Source: Multifurca ochricompacta (lineage: Eukaryota; Basidiomycota; Agaricomycetes; Russulales; Russulaceae). From it: a stretch of DNA of 64,000 nt. The notes under the pieces are model-generated. The model did not search any database, was not told where the DNA came from, and saw only the letters and a list, made by a program, of their open reading frames with translations. Below, piece by piece: positions 11,845-24,181 of the stretch (position 1 is the stretch's first letter; every line of letters begins with the position of its first letter). A program made the position numbers and the translations under genes. Location: assembly GCA_022496185.1 (NCBI GenBank), contig WTXG01000015.1:372001-436000 (forward strand). Direction: 5' to 3'.

Positions 11845-13336
11845 TCAGGCAGTCAGAGCAGCTCGAGAGGGTACTTCGAGCGACAGAAAAATACCATCAT
11901 CGTCATACATCCAGCTACTCTTCACGACGAATCCCACAGAGGCAGAAGCGAGGAATCTGCCAGGGATGAGCAAATGATGACGTGTCCCCAGAGCCTGTGT
12001 TCGCAATGTGGCTTGTTTGGAGAAGGAAATATACGTTGGTGGTAGAGGCGCCATTGTGAGATATCAGTGAACTTTCCGGGCGGAGGAGAACGTGCGGAAA
12101 GGCCAGACTTACAAAATGATGTGCCAAGTCGTATATCATACGAACTGTCTCCTCCTTCAGGCGTCTACTGCAGGAACTGAGATGTCCGTGTGTCATCACA
12201 GGATATCGTAGATTACAGACACACCGCACGTACTAGGACTCGTGACTGTTCTCGTCTATGCCTTTGCTCTTTATGTCAAGAGGATGGATGGTATACTTTT
12301 GACCAGAAAGTACTTGTCGAGTTGGCCTCGGCATCGCAAATAAGGTCCCAAGTAGACCCTTTAAAGATCTTGATATACACCTTTAGCACTAGAGTACTTT
12401 AGCGACATGTCTGGGACGCGCTCGTCTTTAACCAAAGGAAATGTAGGGAAGGGAACACACCTGGGTACGTAAGAGAGCAAGGATCCCGGGTCTTTAGCTG
12501 ACGCTAACTGCTGCGAATTACGGTTGGCGCAAGCCTGGCGTTACTCAATGTCGCGATCGCATTCACATCCAGACCAATGGATTCATTGAGGACTAAAAGC
12601 AAAGACCATTGATATGATTTCCGGCTTGGATTATGGTAAGAGGAACCTGGGATTGACTCCTCAAGGTCGGGAACTGGGAAAGTGCCTCGCTGACAATCAT
12701 CTCGCGTATACTTCCCCGTGATGTCACCTGGCCGGCTAAGGAGAATGCCTGAGCGGTCGGAGCTGAATGCAGCGAACGCCGCTGCCGGTGTTGGCGCTGA
12801 GGCCAAGTACTCCTCTGCCCTCAGATGCATGTTCCAATAGAATCGGAAATCTCAACTGTAGAGATCGTCAGAAGAAAGATCAATGCAATGCGCTAAGAAA
12901 ATCAGGGAACGCACTGAAAGCTTGATTTTGAAATGGTAAATGAAAATTGCAACTCTACAGATTCTACTACAAGGCTTTGAAGAGATAATGTACCAGATGC
13001 ATAAGTTAGTCGAAGCCTCTGGGCGTTGGCGTGATAATACGCCCTGGTGTGTAACTCCCAGCGGGTTTGATGGAGGCAGTGGCGTGGCGTCCGTGGAGGA
13101 CGAGTTTGACGTCGGCCCCGTAACCCAAAGACCGAGGCTGAGATATGCGTGAGAAGGAACAGGTGATCATGAAACCCCTCCTTAAAACATAATAATATCC
13201 AACTCAACGCTGATGTGGCGTTGCGCGCAAATAGGTTTGGAAGGGAATTTGAGCGGAGATGGGCGTCAATATAGGAGGTAACGGCCCCCTGAGTGAAACG
13301 GAAGGAGAACAACTTAGGAGGGAGTATGTTCGCCAT
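11845..13336 (-). other. possible multi-exon gene(s), unresolved
   Basis: Several open minus-strand pieces look exon-like but could not be chained with confidence. One starts with ATG at 13336 (MANILPPKLFSFRFTQGA). A GC-rich piece near 13150-12990 is open in all three frames. A 109-codon piece at 12830-12504 starts MHLRAEEYLASAPTPAAAF and holds possible donors. Two further pieces lie at 12229-11845, with a GTAAGT donor near 12112. No domain is recognised. They could be one disrupted gene or two small ones. Confidence 0.3.
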
Positions 13337-13973
13337 AGTGAAGTGAAGATGGGTGTAAACCTTCACGCGTTCTTCACGCGGTTGAGATAGAGAGGTGCCC
13401 AGCCAGTCAGTCTCCCGATCGTGTAAGACATACAGAACAGGGATATTTTTTGTGTACTGATATAGGCGCGGTGATCATGGTAACATAACAAAAGCGCGCG
13501 CGATCATAAAATTAAAATAAAAAAAAGTGTCAAAAGGTGGGGAGGTATGGCGGTCATGAAGGAGAGCGTTTTAGTTATAGATACCATAAAAAGAGACATC
13601 TTCTCACGATGTGAACCATGTCTCAACTGACTTTTGTGGCTCGTGTGGACTCGTACGCTTCCTTCGTCGTCCTCGTCGTCACATCAGCGGCTGCTGTGCA
13701 ATTTGCACTCACCTTCATCTTTGGCCTCGTTCCCTTCAAAATAGGCCACAAGTCTGCTTCGTTCTCGGCCTGCAGGTAAAGATCACTGCTTCTCTCAATC
13801 AAAAGCAGGATCGGAGCAGAACGTTCATATTCTTTCCCTACTGACCCCTCTGACCCTCTATCCCACTCTTGGGCCCAGGGCAGTCAATTGTGTTTCATCC
13901 CTTCATTGTTCCCCCCTCCTCTCTTTTAGTCTCGTTTGATGTCCAGCTGCTTCTCTTTAAGCTTTATCATTCC

Positions 13974-16900
13974 ATGACAACTCGCTCTTCCTTTGCATCC
14001 AAGCGCCGTCCTTTGTCCGCAATCTTTCTTGGTCCTGGCCCGGTACCCTCAACCTCAGAACTTCCCGACCTTCCAGAGCCCCCCAGTCCCGGGGCTTCAT
14101 CCACCCACTCCGGCCTTCCTTCTCCGCCTGCCACCAACTCTACAGGAAGTGGTAGCACTGGTGACATTCGCGAAAACCTTGACCGACATTCCCTACCTCC
14201 GTCCTCTGCTTTTATAATGCGAAATGAAAAGCTGCGCAATTCCCAGTCCAGTCGAGCTTCGTCTTCTGCTGGCGGCGGCGAATCTAAGAAAGACGATGAT
14301 GACGAAGAGGAAGACAATACAGCTCGGCTCAATCTCGGTCGCCGTCGCGGAACGTCCCAGTCCAGCGACCACGTCATGACGTTACAGCGTGTTATGAGCC
14401 TCACACAAAGAAATCGTATGGTAGGTCATCCTTTCTGCCGTGCCATCCGTGATCTTAAACGTGTGCTATGCGTCACTGATTATCTTTTTCCAACCCTCGG
14501 CCGCACCGCATACAGGCCCTCGATAAACTCTCTTCTATGCGTCTTAATACGCCATCACCATCTCAATCTTCTCATTCCTCCCACTCTCCTAATCCTGCCG
14601 CTGGCACATCTGCCTCAGCTGCTAGCAGCACCCGTTCTCGATCAGTGGAACCCACCGTCCTCTCCGGGTCAGAGACAGAACGCGAGCCTGGCGCCTCGTA
14701 CTCTAACTCATCCGACGACCAATCTGTCACCCCGCCTTCCTCCGTCTCACATGCACTTTCGATTTTAGAAGGGCGGCTCAGGCGCACTTCTTTACCTGCC
14801 TCCCCCTCCAAGGGAAAAGCCGTATCTTCAACCCGCAGTTACTCTCCTGGACCTCCCCAAAGGACGCCCAAAAAGCGAGTCTCGATTTTGTCCATGCCCG
14901 ACCCCGATATACGCGATGAGCATGATCCCCATGACGTCACTTCCACTGCTTTGGCAGCCGTAGCATCATTGCGGCGTAGCCCGGGTAGCGGTGGAAGGAA
15001 AAACAGACAACCTCTCCCTAGAGAGTTCCGCGATTCTCGACGGGCAAGCTCGGACGGCAGGGTAAGTCTCAGGCGTAACGCACTACAAGTAACTGATGTC
15101 ATCCTCATTACGTGTCAGACCTCCAAAGAGCCCACAACGCCTCAAAAACTGCCGCGAGAACGGTATAGCTCACTTGCGAGCGATACTTCCCCATCAAGAG
15201 CGTTTTCCCGGCGCATTGTTCCTAACCAATACTCCCCCCACCGCTCCTCGCAAGTCAACCGCTCATCCACCACCCGCAAACATCAACTCCGATGGATGTC
15301 TGAGGATTTGCGCACAACATCTGCACGATCAATCGTCGATGACAACGAGGATGATGACCCACTGAGCCCCACCAGTGACCTTGGTAATCGACAGACAGTG
15401 CGGGGTGGAAGCATGGAAAACTCACTCGGTACTCGTCTAATTGGCGATAGTCTGCGCGCCGCGGGGATGAGCATTAAGAGTGGTGGAGACGTTTTCCGTG
15501 AACTAGACCAGCTGACTGGGAATTCCAAGACATCCCGACGGCACATGTCAATCAGTACGAATTTGAGCCAGGATCGAGAAAGTGTCACTAGTTTGAACAG
15601 GACTGGCGTCCCATCGCGCGCTGGCATGCTCCACGATCCCCGCACCCCTGCAAATGGCACCTCACATTATCGTATGGAGCGAGGCACACATTCCGGTCCT
15701 CAGTCATCGAGGCCATCAACATCAATGGCAGACCTCCCTATTAATGGGGATATACTTCCCCCTAAGACCGCACCCCCCGGACTACGCACTTATAGGTCCA
15801 TGTATACGCTCGATCGCGACCGTGAAGGCATTGGTTCTCGACAAGCGTCGCACACGCCTTACACTACTGCACCTCAAGAACGAACTTATGGTTCGCCGCG
15901 CCCACGCTCACATGAAACTCCTGCCCTTCCTCTGGATGAGCAGGCCGTAGAGCACATACGGTTAATGGACGAATCACTCGCGATGTTCGAGGCACTGCTG
16001 TCGCGCCTGCCACCCATGGGAGATACAACCACTGCGACTGTACCCGAGGTTTTTCGGAACGCACAATCCGTCGTGCGTTTCTCCGAACAAGTCAATGTGA
16101 TGCTCCGTGCAGCCACAAATCGTGCGCTCGAGCGACTTATCGACTCAGAGGTTTCGGACGCCGGATCAGGCGACGAGGTTGACATGGTTGGGTTATGGAA
16201 GGATGTTGGCGGAGACTTTAGGGATATGTTAAGAGTGAGTGACGAACTTGTGCGCACAACGACCGGATTCTTGCTTGGTGTCGGTAAAGTGCTGCGCGAG
16301 TCTTCCACAGCTGGCGCGGGCATGAGCGCGGGCACTGGTGCGGGCAGCAGTTTACAGCACCTACGTGGCGCGAGTGAAGACTTCTATTGGAGGTCGGGTG
16401 CCGATGGGCGCTCATCAACGAGCGCAGGAACAGGTACAGGCAGTGGTAAGGGCAGTGGTAAGGGCAGTGGGAGCGGTGAAGGCGTTGGCGGGCGAAGGAG
16501 CACCGAGTCAAGGCGCAGTTGGGATCCCGCGAGGGTCGAGCGAGACAGAGTTGATTTGGTGCGCCGCGCATCGAGCCGCTTAGACACCAGCGTGCACTCC
16601 GGCCAACGCACTTCGTCGTCAATGTTGCTCAGGGACCGAGACCCGCTTGCTGGGGAACGCACACTGAACCTTGCAGAAGATGTTTCGCCTGCTTTTACAC
16701 GCCAAAGTGTAGCATCGTCTGTGCGTAGGTCCCATACTGGGGGACTGCAGAGAGAGGGTGTACGCATCCCATCATCTAAACCAGAACTGGCCACAATCGA
16801 GTCGCAAAAATCCCTGCATATTGAGGACGATTATGAACCTTCGCCTACTCCCGCTCCCCGTTCGCGCCAGCCTCTGAACGAGAACACACGGCAACTTCCT

Positions 16901-17521
16901 CCGCTCTCCATCCCGGCCTCGCTTCCTGCTCTCCCGTCTGAATCGCACGCGGATCAACAGGCTTCTGCATCCACGGCAGACAAGTCGGTGAGCCGGCGAA
17001 AAATTTCGACTGCTTCGACGTCTACGGTACGCGGCGGTTCGAGCGGCAATCCTGGCCTCAACATCACCACGCCGAGCGCGGCCCCAACGACAGCAGTGAC
17101 GCCACACACAGTTACCCCTGTACCACTTCCGCTTCCGCCAGCGGTCTCTCGCGCCGAGCCAACTCAATCTTCTTTATCAAACGGGAGCAGCAGACAGCAT
17201 TCGAACACGGTCACGTTTTCACGCCCACAAACGGTGAGCGTGAGCGCGCTGAGTGGGTTGCAGCAACGTGACGCGCGCAGCCGCTCGACATCGAACGAAG
17301 CGCCGACTCCAGTCACACCCCTCAGCGCGACGTCGCCGTGGACACCACGGTCTGGCTCGGAGACGGAGCGGCCGCAGCCGCGGTTGGCGTTAGGGAGGCG
17401 CACGTTAGGCCCCCAGTCCCACCTGTCGCTTGACGCGCCATCGCGTGGCGGTGCCCAAACGCTCGCACGTTCGACTGCGAGGGAGCGTCGACGCACGATC
17501 ACAGAGATCTTTTCATCCTGA
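13974..17521 (+). CDS. large serine-rich disordered protein with one conserved helical core, 3 exons
   Basis: The exons are exact in phase: 13974-14420 (149 codons), 14516-15061 (182 codons) and 15119-17521 (801 codons with the stop), giving 1131 residues. Introns of 95 and 57 bp have good GT/AG ends. The start MTTRSSFASKRRPLSAIF is preceded by CT-rich leader DNA. Most of the protein is Ser/Pro/Thr/Arg-rich and predicted disordered, with an acidic patch (DDDDEEED) near residue 125. The one ordered-looking part is near residues 610-700 (DEQAVEHIRLMDESLAMFEA, then FRNAQSVVRFSEQVNVMLRA and FRDMLRVSDELVRTTTGFLL), which should form amphipathic helices and is the likely conserved domain. A Gly/Ser-rich tract follows. 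I do not recognise the family; a regulatory or scaffold role is a guess. It has no signal peptide or membrane segment. The reading frame is fully intact. Confidence 0.85.
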
Positions 17522-18505
17522 TCTCTTGATGTGCGTTGGGAGAAACCCCCTTGTGCGTATGCGCGCTCCCTCTACCCTTCCCATGATGATCAGGCTTCCG
17601 AATGCTTTCTCTTCTGCCCCACTCATCACAGGGCCCCTTCATGCAAGTTCTTGCACATTCTTCCCCCTCTTTTCTCCCACCCTCGATTCTCAAATTTCTT
17701 TCTCCCCCTTTCCCTTCTCACCCATTTGTTATTATTATGGTCCGGCCGCTCTTTCCAGCCAGCCTGTGGACTCTCCGCTTCCTCTCCTCTCCGAGGGTCA
17801 TCATTGTGCCTTTTTTGCCCGTTCAGCCGCCGTTTGAGTTATTATATTTGTCATTCATTTTTCCCTCCCTCCTCTCCATTTGTTCTCTTTGTTTCCTTAG
17901 TTAAGCCTTAAAGCCGCGTCACGAATCCATGCCGCATCCATCATGAACGAAGCACCACTGTGTCTCTATACCTGCACTGCCTCCCTCTCTTCCCTCCTTT
18001 ATCTTTCTCGACTTTATCTTTTCTCTTCTCATTCTCTCACTCTCTGTGATATACCGGTCAGCATCTTGGCACCGGCCGCTCTACGGACCTGACCCCAACC
18101 TCACCAGACGAGACGCATTATGCCAACCACGCACCTACTTAGATCCCCTCCTGTTTAGGAGTAGTAGCAATGACATGATATGACCTCTCGAACTAAACTG
18201 ATTCTGATTAAGGGTTTCAAGATATTGGAGAGCGAGTAGGTAGTCCGGCCAACGTATGGTCGTATGCTCACTGGACCGTAGAACCACAGGCCCAACCAGA
18301 AAAAAAAACCCGTGTGTGCATCAGCCTTCCGTCAGTTCAGGGTTGTACACACCGGCGAGCTGGTAGATCGTTGATCGTGGAACCCTTGCCCTTGTTCCCC
18401 TCCCCCTCTCTTCCTAATAGTACAACATCCTCAGCCAGCCTAAATAGCGGTGTGTCGATCGACGCACATTTCCCTCTCTTATCAAGAGGGCGGATCGGGC
18501 TGCAT
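17522..18505. other. intergenic, CT-rich
   Basis: This contains the 3-prime flank of the serine-rich gene and pyrimidine-rich DNA (17560-18050). Open frames here are low complexity (strings of S, P, L and F). No gene is supported. It ends at the 3-prime end of the convergent YAE1-like gene. Confidence 0.6.
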
Positions 18506-19224
18506 TCAGTTGTCGTCGTCGTCAAGGTTCAGGTCGACTTTGAGCCCAACCTGGAGTAGTAGCGCTTCAAGCTTCTCGCGAAGCGCACGTACGTCCTCGA
18601 TAGTCAAACGACTACCGGCATGACCACCGCCAGCAGCACTACTACCCTCTTCCTCCTTTCCACTATTACTGCCACCGAGTTCCTCAAGCATGTGTTCCTC
18701 TTCTTCAGGCGGTGGTGGAGGTGCGATATCCGCGAATCGTACGTTTGCGAGAGCTTCGGAAATCTCGCGGATGACAGAGACTAAGATGGAGGTGTTCGGT
18801 GTTGGGTCTGATGCTGATGCTGGTGCTGGTGCTGGTGCTGCTGGTGGTGACACGTGTGTTGTATGGGTAAGGTGGAGAAGTAGAGAGCTCGCGAGACCGC
18901 GGAGAAGGCCGAGTTCGCGTCCCCGTGGAGCACCCGCACGCGCAAAACCTGAGTCAAAACCTTCTTGTAGAGCACCTTCTTTGCCTTCGGTTATACCATC
19001 ACGATAGCCTGCCTGAAAAAAAGAAGAAAGGGAAGAAGAAAAAAAGAGGGAAGGATATTGAATGTTGTGTGATTTACATTTTGAAATCCGGAGGAGAGTC
19101 GGGTCCACTCTGCTTCTGTGTGTGCAGTAGTGGTGGATGGTGTGTTGTCAGTATCTTCCCAAGGCGACTCGAGATCGTCTTGTTGTGTAGGTTGGGACGA
19201 TATCGATATGAAGTCGTAAGGCAT
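18506..19224 (-). CDS. YAE1: YAE1-like Fe-S assembly adaptor with deca-GX3 motif, 2 exons
   Basis: Exon 1 (19224-19078, 49 codons) starts MPYDFISISS and carries the acidic/tryptophan N-terminal segment ESPWEDTD and EAEWTRLSSGF. Exon 2 (19012-18506, 169 codons) opens with the diagnostic glycine-every-fourth-residue pattern (GYRDGITEGKEGALQEGF, then GFARAGAPRGRELGLLRG). That is the deca-GX3 motif of the Yae1 domain. In yeast, Yae1 with Lto1 links the ABC protein Rli1/ABCE1 to the cytosolic Fe-S targeting machinery. The C-terminal half is Ala/Pro/Glu-rich and ends with a helix and an acidic tail. The intron is 65 bp. A Lto1-type protein shares this motif, but the tryptophan/acidic head and the size (215 residues) fit Yae1 better. 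Confidence 0.8.
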
Positions 19225-19849
19225 GGCGAGTAAAGGGGGTGTTGGCGTTGGTGTTGGCGTTGGTGTTGGCGTTGGTGTTGGCGTCGGCGTTGGCGTTGGC
19301 AACGGAACTGGAACGGAACTGGTGAATTCATCTCATCTGGATGACCGGGCCGATGAGACCGTGCGTAGCGTGTCTCATTTCGGTCTCAGTCACAGTTGTC
19401 TCGCCTCTCGCTTCGCTCTTCTCCAAGGGGAGCTCCAAAGTCAAGGGCCAAGGTGCCTTTGTTCCCGGGAACGATGAGCCCACAGAAAAGGAAAAGGCTC
19501 ACCGGTAATCGACCACTCGTCCCTACGCGCGCCCCAAGCGAAAGAAAGTAGTACGGCGCGTAACATCGACCCCTGTCCCCCTGTGGCAAGGTTGTGGTGT
19601 ACTGGTGTGCGGTGTACCCGATTTTAATGTTGGTGTACCATGTTCCCATGCCCCCCGAAATCCAAACAAGGCTTAAGTGTTCTATTAAATGATGGAACTG
19701 GCCCCGTGAACTACCGAAACCACGGTCCTCACTGGTTCTTCTCACGAGATGTGCTTGATCGCTCATCTTTTTTGGTCACTCCCACCTCGACCCATACTAG
19801 CCATCTACTGGAAGCTCCCTTTCTTGCGGAGAAGGGAGAGAGGATATTA
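19225..19849. promoter_or_regulatory. divergent promoter region, YAE1-like and arrestin-like A
   Basis: About 625 bp separate the start codons of two genes transcribed away from each other, so this must hold both promoters. It includes the GTTGGTGTTGGC minisatellite right at the YAE1 start. No clear TATA box or factor site could be assigned. Confidence 0.5.
19236..19302. repeat. GTTGGTGTTGGC minisatellite
   Basis: About five to six units of a 12-bp (GTTGGTGTTGGC) or 6-bp repeat end 12 bases before the YAE1-like ATG. Read on the minus strand it is open and in frame with that gene (a Pro-Thr repeat), but no ATG lies upstream within the repeat frame. Confidence 0.85.
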
Positions 19850-21422
19850 ATGGCCCCATCACACCCATATGCATGGAGGGCGCAGTCAGCGTCCACGTCC
19901 GCATTGCCTACGAGACATACCCCTGGCACCCCCTCAATCGGATCTGGAAACGAATCTCTTCACCCTTCTCTCCTATTAGACCATGAGCATGATTCAACGA
20001 CACAACTTGTCCCTTCACCCCAACCCCCAGAAAAGTCCAAAGATTCAGCGGCCGTCGTATCCGTGCCAGGCTATCCTTTCATAAGGCATGGCGGCGGGGT
20101 CACACTTATCCTGAACGGACACAGGACAGGAGCATCCTTACCGCTCTATCCCAGTGGGAGTTTGTTAAGTGGCGCGGTCGTCTTTGTCAAACCGGCATCC
20201 ATTGCCAGTCTTGACGTAAAGGTGCAGTTCTCCTCCTCCGTTCGTTTCCTCTTTCCCACGTTTCTCATGTCAAGCCCACATGTTTTTGTTTTTTTTTTGC
20301 TTGTCCTTTTCTTTTCACGGATAGTTAGAAGCCTCCGTCTGCGTGCGTGAAGTCCAGGGAGGAGGCAAAAGTACTGTTATCTTGTTCTCGGATCAGTTGC
20401 TCGCTTGGAACGCCGCAAGTGCCGCTCTACCTGACCAGTTCTCCTTTCGACGCGTTGTGCCTGCTACTTCCTCCGATGGGCGCTTACTACCACCTACCTT
20501 CGGTAGTAGGTTGAGCGCTATTCCTGGCTTCCGGGTCAGCGTCAACTGGACGGTTGTGCTCACAGCAACGCGAACACGTGTAAGCCCGCTTGACCTCTTC
20601 CGCCGGACGATACGGTACGTATCATGTTTCCTGGGCCACGCTGGTGCAGACCACTGACAGGTTTAGATAGACTATTCGTTCCAATCGGGTACATGCCACG
20701 CACGAGACCACATTCCCAAGGACCGTTCCCGATAGCCTCTGTGTCGTCATCACTTGGGCAACCACGTACGGAGTTCGTTGATTTCGTCCCCGCTCGAAAA
20801 CAAGATGCCCTGCCTATACAAACACAGGTAGTATCGCCCATCGGCTTCTCTTTTTTTTTTTTTGGCCTTTGTCGTTTCCGCACTGACTATCTTAACATAG
20901 ATTTACCTCCAAAATTCGCAAATTACACCGATGACCGAAATGATACCCTTTCGCATCGTGCTTTCAGCACCTGACCATTACATCAGGCCGTTCCTCACCG
21001 CACGCTCGCCTTCTTCGTTCTTACAGTTAGGTAGCAACGGGGTCGTTTCAGACCCCGCCGGCCCTGTGCGTGTGCACATAATGCGGCGGATCTCCGCCGA
21101 AGCGCGCGAGACGGGCGTCGTCGTGCTGAGTGCGCTCACCACTCTGGCCTCACGAGGCTTCGAGCTAGCCGAGGGAGGGCTGAACAAGGTCGACCATGGC
21201 CCAGGTTGGATAGGATGGTGGGGGGAAATTCACGTGCTGCCGGATCGCGTGGGTCCAGGGGGGTTCGTAGCAGACCGACTGGTCGTGCAGGATGAACTCG
21301 TGGTGACGCTTAACCTGTCGGGCATACACACGCACACTTTCCCGTTCAGGCAGGTGGTTCCAATCAGACTTACGACGGACTTGGCAGGGACGAGCGAGGC
21401 TTTGCAGGTCACGGAGGTGTAA
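19850..21422 (+). CDS. arrestin-like protein A, 4 exons
   Basis: Start ATG at 19850 (MAPSHPYAWRAQ), after an in-frame-poor leader. Exon 1 ends SIASLDVK at a GTGCAG donor near 20223. Exon 2 (from about 20329) gives LEASVCVREVQGGGKS, joined by a phase-1 intron to LDRLFVPIGYMPRTRPHS. The last exon starts near 20902 and ends with a stop at 21422. The order of beta-strand segments matches arrestin N- and C-like domains of basidiomycete proteins: LILNG, then SGAVVFVKP, a strand ending RVSVNWTVVLTATRTR, and a later block IHVLPDRVGPGGFVADRLVV. It is paralogous to the next gene. Family members act as trafficking adaptors for ubiquitin ligases in yeasts, but no PPxY motif is obvious here, so the role is open. 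Confidence 0.7.
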
Positions 21423-21580
21423 ACAGCTCGAGGACCTGTGCGAGGACAGGGGGGGGAATTGAGTTTGGGTTAGGTGTGGGGTGGTTGATTGATTGGTCAG
21501 TTGCGTTCAAATGGCACACTATTATTATCTTTAGGGTTTAGATGGATCAATAGCACTGGAATAATACCCGAGCGATGAGC

Positions 21581-21615
21581 TGGTGGCTGGTGGTGGTGGT
21601 GGTGGTGGTGGTGGT
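21581..21615. repeat. GGT microsatellite
   Basis: About ten GGT units interrupted by GGC near the start, in the spacer between the two arrestin-like genes. Confidence 0.9.
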
Positions 21616-22056
21616 CTTCTTTGAGGCGCCGAATTTCTGGGCGTCAATCACTGCCAGTGAAACTGGGGTATCGTATGGGTTCGGAAGGTGGATACCACGA
21701 ATTCTCCATGGTGGTGGTGAGAGTTAAGATTTATTTGTAACTACCGCTACCGCGGGTTGACTCTCACGGCAAAAGACCCTAAGTGAAGAAATAATAATAG
21801 TAATTTGTCGTAGGCTGCCTGCTTAGCCCTCGGACCTCGGACGATGAATAGGTCCGGCACTGCGGATGGCGAGGGAGTGAACCATATGGACTGCACCATA
21901 TGGTCCACACCTCGGCGCATTGTTAAGGTTAAGATCGAATCGTGTAATTGATGCTGCTGACTCCCTCCAAATCCAAAGATTAAGGACTGGGACTGAGTGA
22001 CCTTGACCTTGACCAACCATATATCTTCCTCGTCCGTCCGTTCGTTCGTTCGTCGT

Positions 22057-22085
22057 TCCTCCTCCTCCTCCTCCTCCTCCTCCTT
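22057..22085. repeat. CCT microsatellite in the 5-prime leader of arrestin-like B
   Basis: About nine CCT units end eight bases before the ATG at 22093, preceded by TTCG repeats. They probably lie in the 5-prime UTR or core promoter, where pyrimidine tracts are common in fungi. Confidence 0.85.
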
Positions 22086-22092
22086 TTCTACC

Positions 22093-24181
22093 ATGTCAAC
22101 CTTATCCCTTCCTAGTTATACTGGAGAGCCCCTTCAGCTTCAGACGCCCTCATATAGCGCTGAGCCCCTTCTACACGAAATCCGCATCTCCCAGGGACTG
22201 AGACACCCTCTCGCGACGCGGTTCAGCGCCGAGTTCATCAAGGACTCCAAGAGGGGAAGTCTGCGCTTGCGTCTCTCCGGACAGGAAAATAATGTGGCGA
22301 TACCGACATTTGGAATCCACGGGCCAGTTCAGGGCACGCTTGAGGTCCTCAAGCCTGAAGGCCTAGCCTTTGTTGCCGTCCGCGTGCGTGTCGAAGATCC
22401 CCTAGTTATCATCTCCCTTATAGGGGAGAATCTCTTGCCCATCCGTCGTACTCATTCTTCTCATTCGCAAACTCCGCATATATTTATATATATATGTGAA
22501 CGAAAAAAAAATATTTTGACATACAAACGTTACTGAATGAAGATCGAGGGGTTTCTCAAAGTGAAGGAGATCGCCGGTGGGGGACAACGACGACCGTGCT
22601 TTGTAGCGAGGCGCTCACCCTGTGGCGTAAGGGCGTCGATCCGGGACCGTGCCCGTCTAGCTTCCCGTTTAGCGTCGCCTTGCCAACGACGTTCAGCGAT
22701 GAGCGTGGTTCATGGGTACGCGAGGCGAATCTTTTCTAGTAGTTCCTTCCTACTGATAACCTCTTTTGGTGGTGGCGGCATGCGCATACATTTCCGATCC
22801 TCCTACTTTGTCTACTACTCCAGTCCCTCCCGCCGACTTACGAAGCCCATTTGACGGGAATGCCCGGCTTCACCGCAAATGTCGATTATAGCGTGACCGC
22901 GGTGGCAAGCAAGACGAAAAATGTTAAACTGGGCCTTGGCGTTACGTGCGTCCTTACTCCCATTGCCTTGCCTTTCCCCATCCCTCCGCACTTTCCGACC
23001 CCCTTTTTTTTTTTCTTAATGGCGTGGTGGTTGGCGTTGCCTAACACAGGACCGTCTCGACGCCATTCATATATTACCCACGCACACGGCCTTCGATCAT
23101 GGTTCCTCCGCGCCTGGAAGCAATTAATTCTAGCCCTGGTTTGCGCATGTCATCTAATTGGCGCGTACATGAGAGTCTCATCGCTGCGCGAATACCCGGA
23201 TCTTCTCCCCGAGGCGTAGTCTGTAGCGTGCGTCTTAGTCTCTTTCCATTTCTTGCTTTTTTTTTTTGCTTCCGCCGCGGGGTTTTTGGGTTCCTGATGT
23301 CCAGCGGTTGTGCGCTGACCTTTTTTTTTTGGTTTTTCTCTCTCTCAAAACAGTTTTATACACCTGCTTCGCACGTCTGGTGTATGCGTCATCCAATACA
23401 GTATCACATTACGTTTACTGGACCCGCGGTGTCCCTCGCCACACTCCTGACGTACATGCCTTCGCGCACCGGAGCTTCCCCGATCCGCGCATGTTCTCGA
23501 ATTCAGCTGCTTCGGCAAACAACTGTCGATGTGAAGTGCGTGTTTAGCCACCCATCCAACCATCTCTCCTCCTCTTTTCTCGTTCTTCCAAGAAATTTAT
23601 CATATGCTAGGAACGAGTATACGCCCGTAGGGGCTACATCAGAGATGTGGCGTACTAGGAACATCGGGGAGGGCTCGCTCCACCGAACGGTACGTTGCCT
23701 TGTCCTCTCCCATTCTCCACCTCCTTGGGGGGTTTCCATGCTTCCCCATCTTCCCCTCCCTTTTTTTAATGCAATTTTGGTTTTTCACTTCCTTTGAATC
23801 GAATACATGGCTACACAGGGAGACGGTCCAAATTGGCTCTCGTTTGCCGGTGAAATCGACGTCCATTCGGAGGTGACAATTGGAGGATTTAAAGCTGCCG
23901 GACTCTGGGTCAAGGTTGATCCCCTTCCCCCTCCCCCCCACGTTCCTAAGTAGTTTAACTGACATTGACTGGTCCCACAGGATTGTATCGTCTTCTCCAT
24001 AGCGCCGCCAGATCCACTCAAAGGCCCAATTGGCGACATGCGTTGCGTCATTCCTATACGACTCGTGACTGACCCGTGGAGTCCGGCCGCCGTACACTCA
24101 GACACGTTTGTTCCGCAGGCGAGCCCGACACCCTCAGAGGTTCACAGTACGAGAGAACAAGCGGGTAACGGTAACTCGTAA
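22093..24181 (+). CDS. arrestin-like protein B, about 8 exons, one apparent one-base gap
   Basis: Exon 1 (22093 to about 22390) starts MSTLSLPSYTGEPLQLQ and has SAEFIKDSKRGSLRLRLSGQ and YGx-type strand segments typical of agaricomycete arrestin-like proteins. Exon 2 (from about 22545) reads IEGFLKVKEIAGGG and then loses frame at the five-G run 22579-22583. With one more G the frame continues as the conserved family segment PCPSSFPFSVALPTTF, so this is a likely base-call error or a mutation. Later exons encode GMPGFTANVDYSVTAVASKT, a strand block ending YYPRTRPS, GPAVSLATLLTYMP and NWLSFAGEIDVHSEVTIGGF, ending near 24181. The 5-prime neighbour is its paralogue, so the pair is a tandem duplication. 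Introns are 60-170 bp, several T-rich. Confidence 0.7.

Noticed and set aside
17430..17911. Open frames after the serine-rich gene
   Set aside because: Pyrimidine-rich 3-prime flank; products are Ser/Pro/Leu/Phe strings, and they overlap the true gene in another frame.
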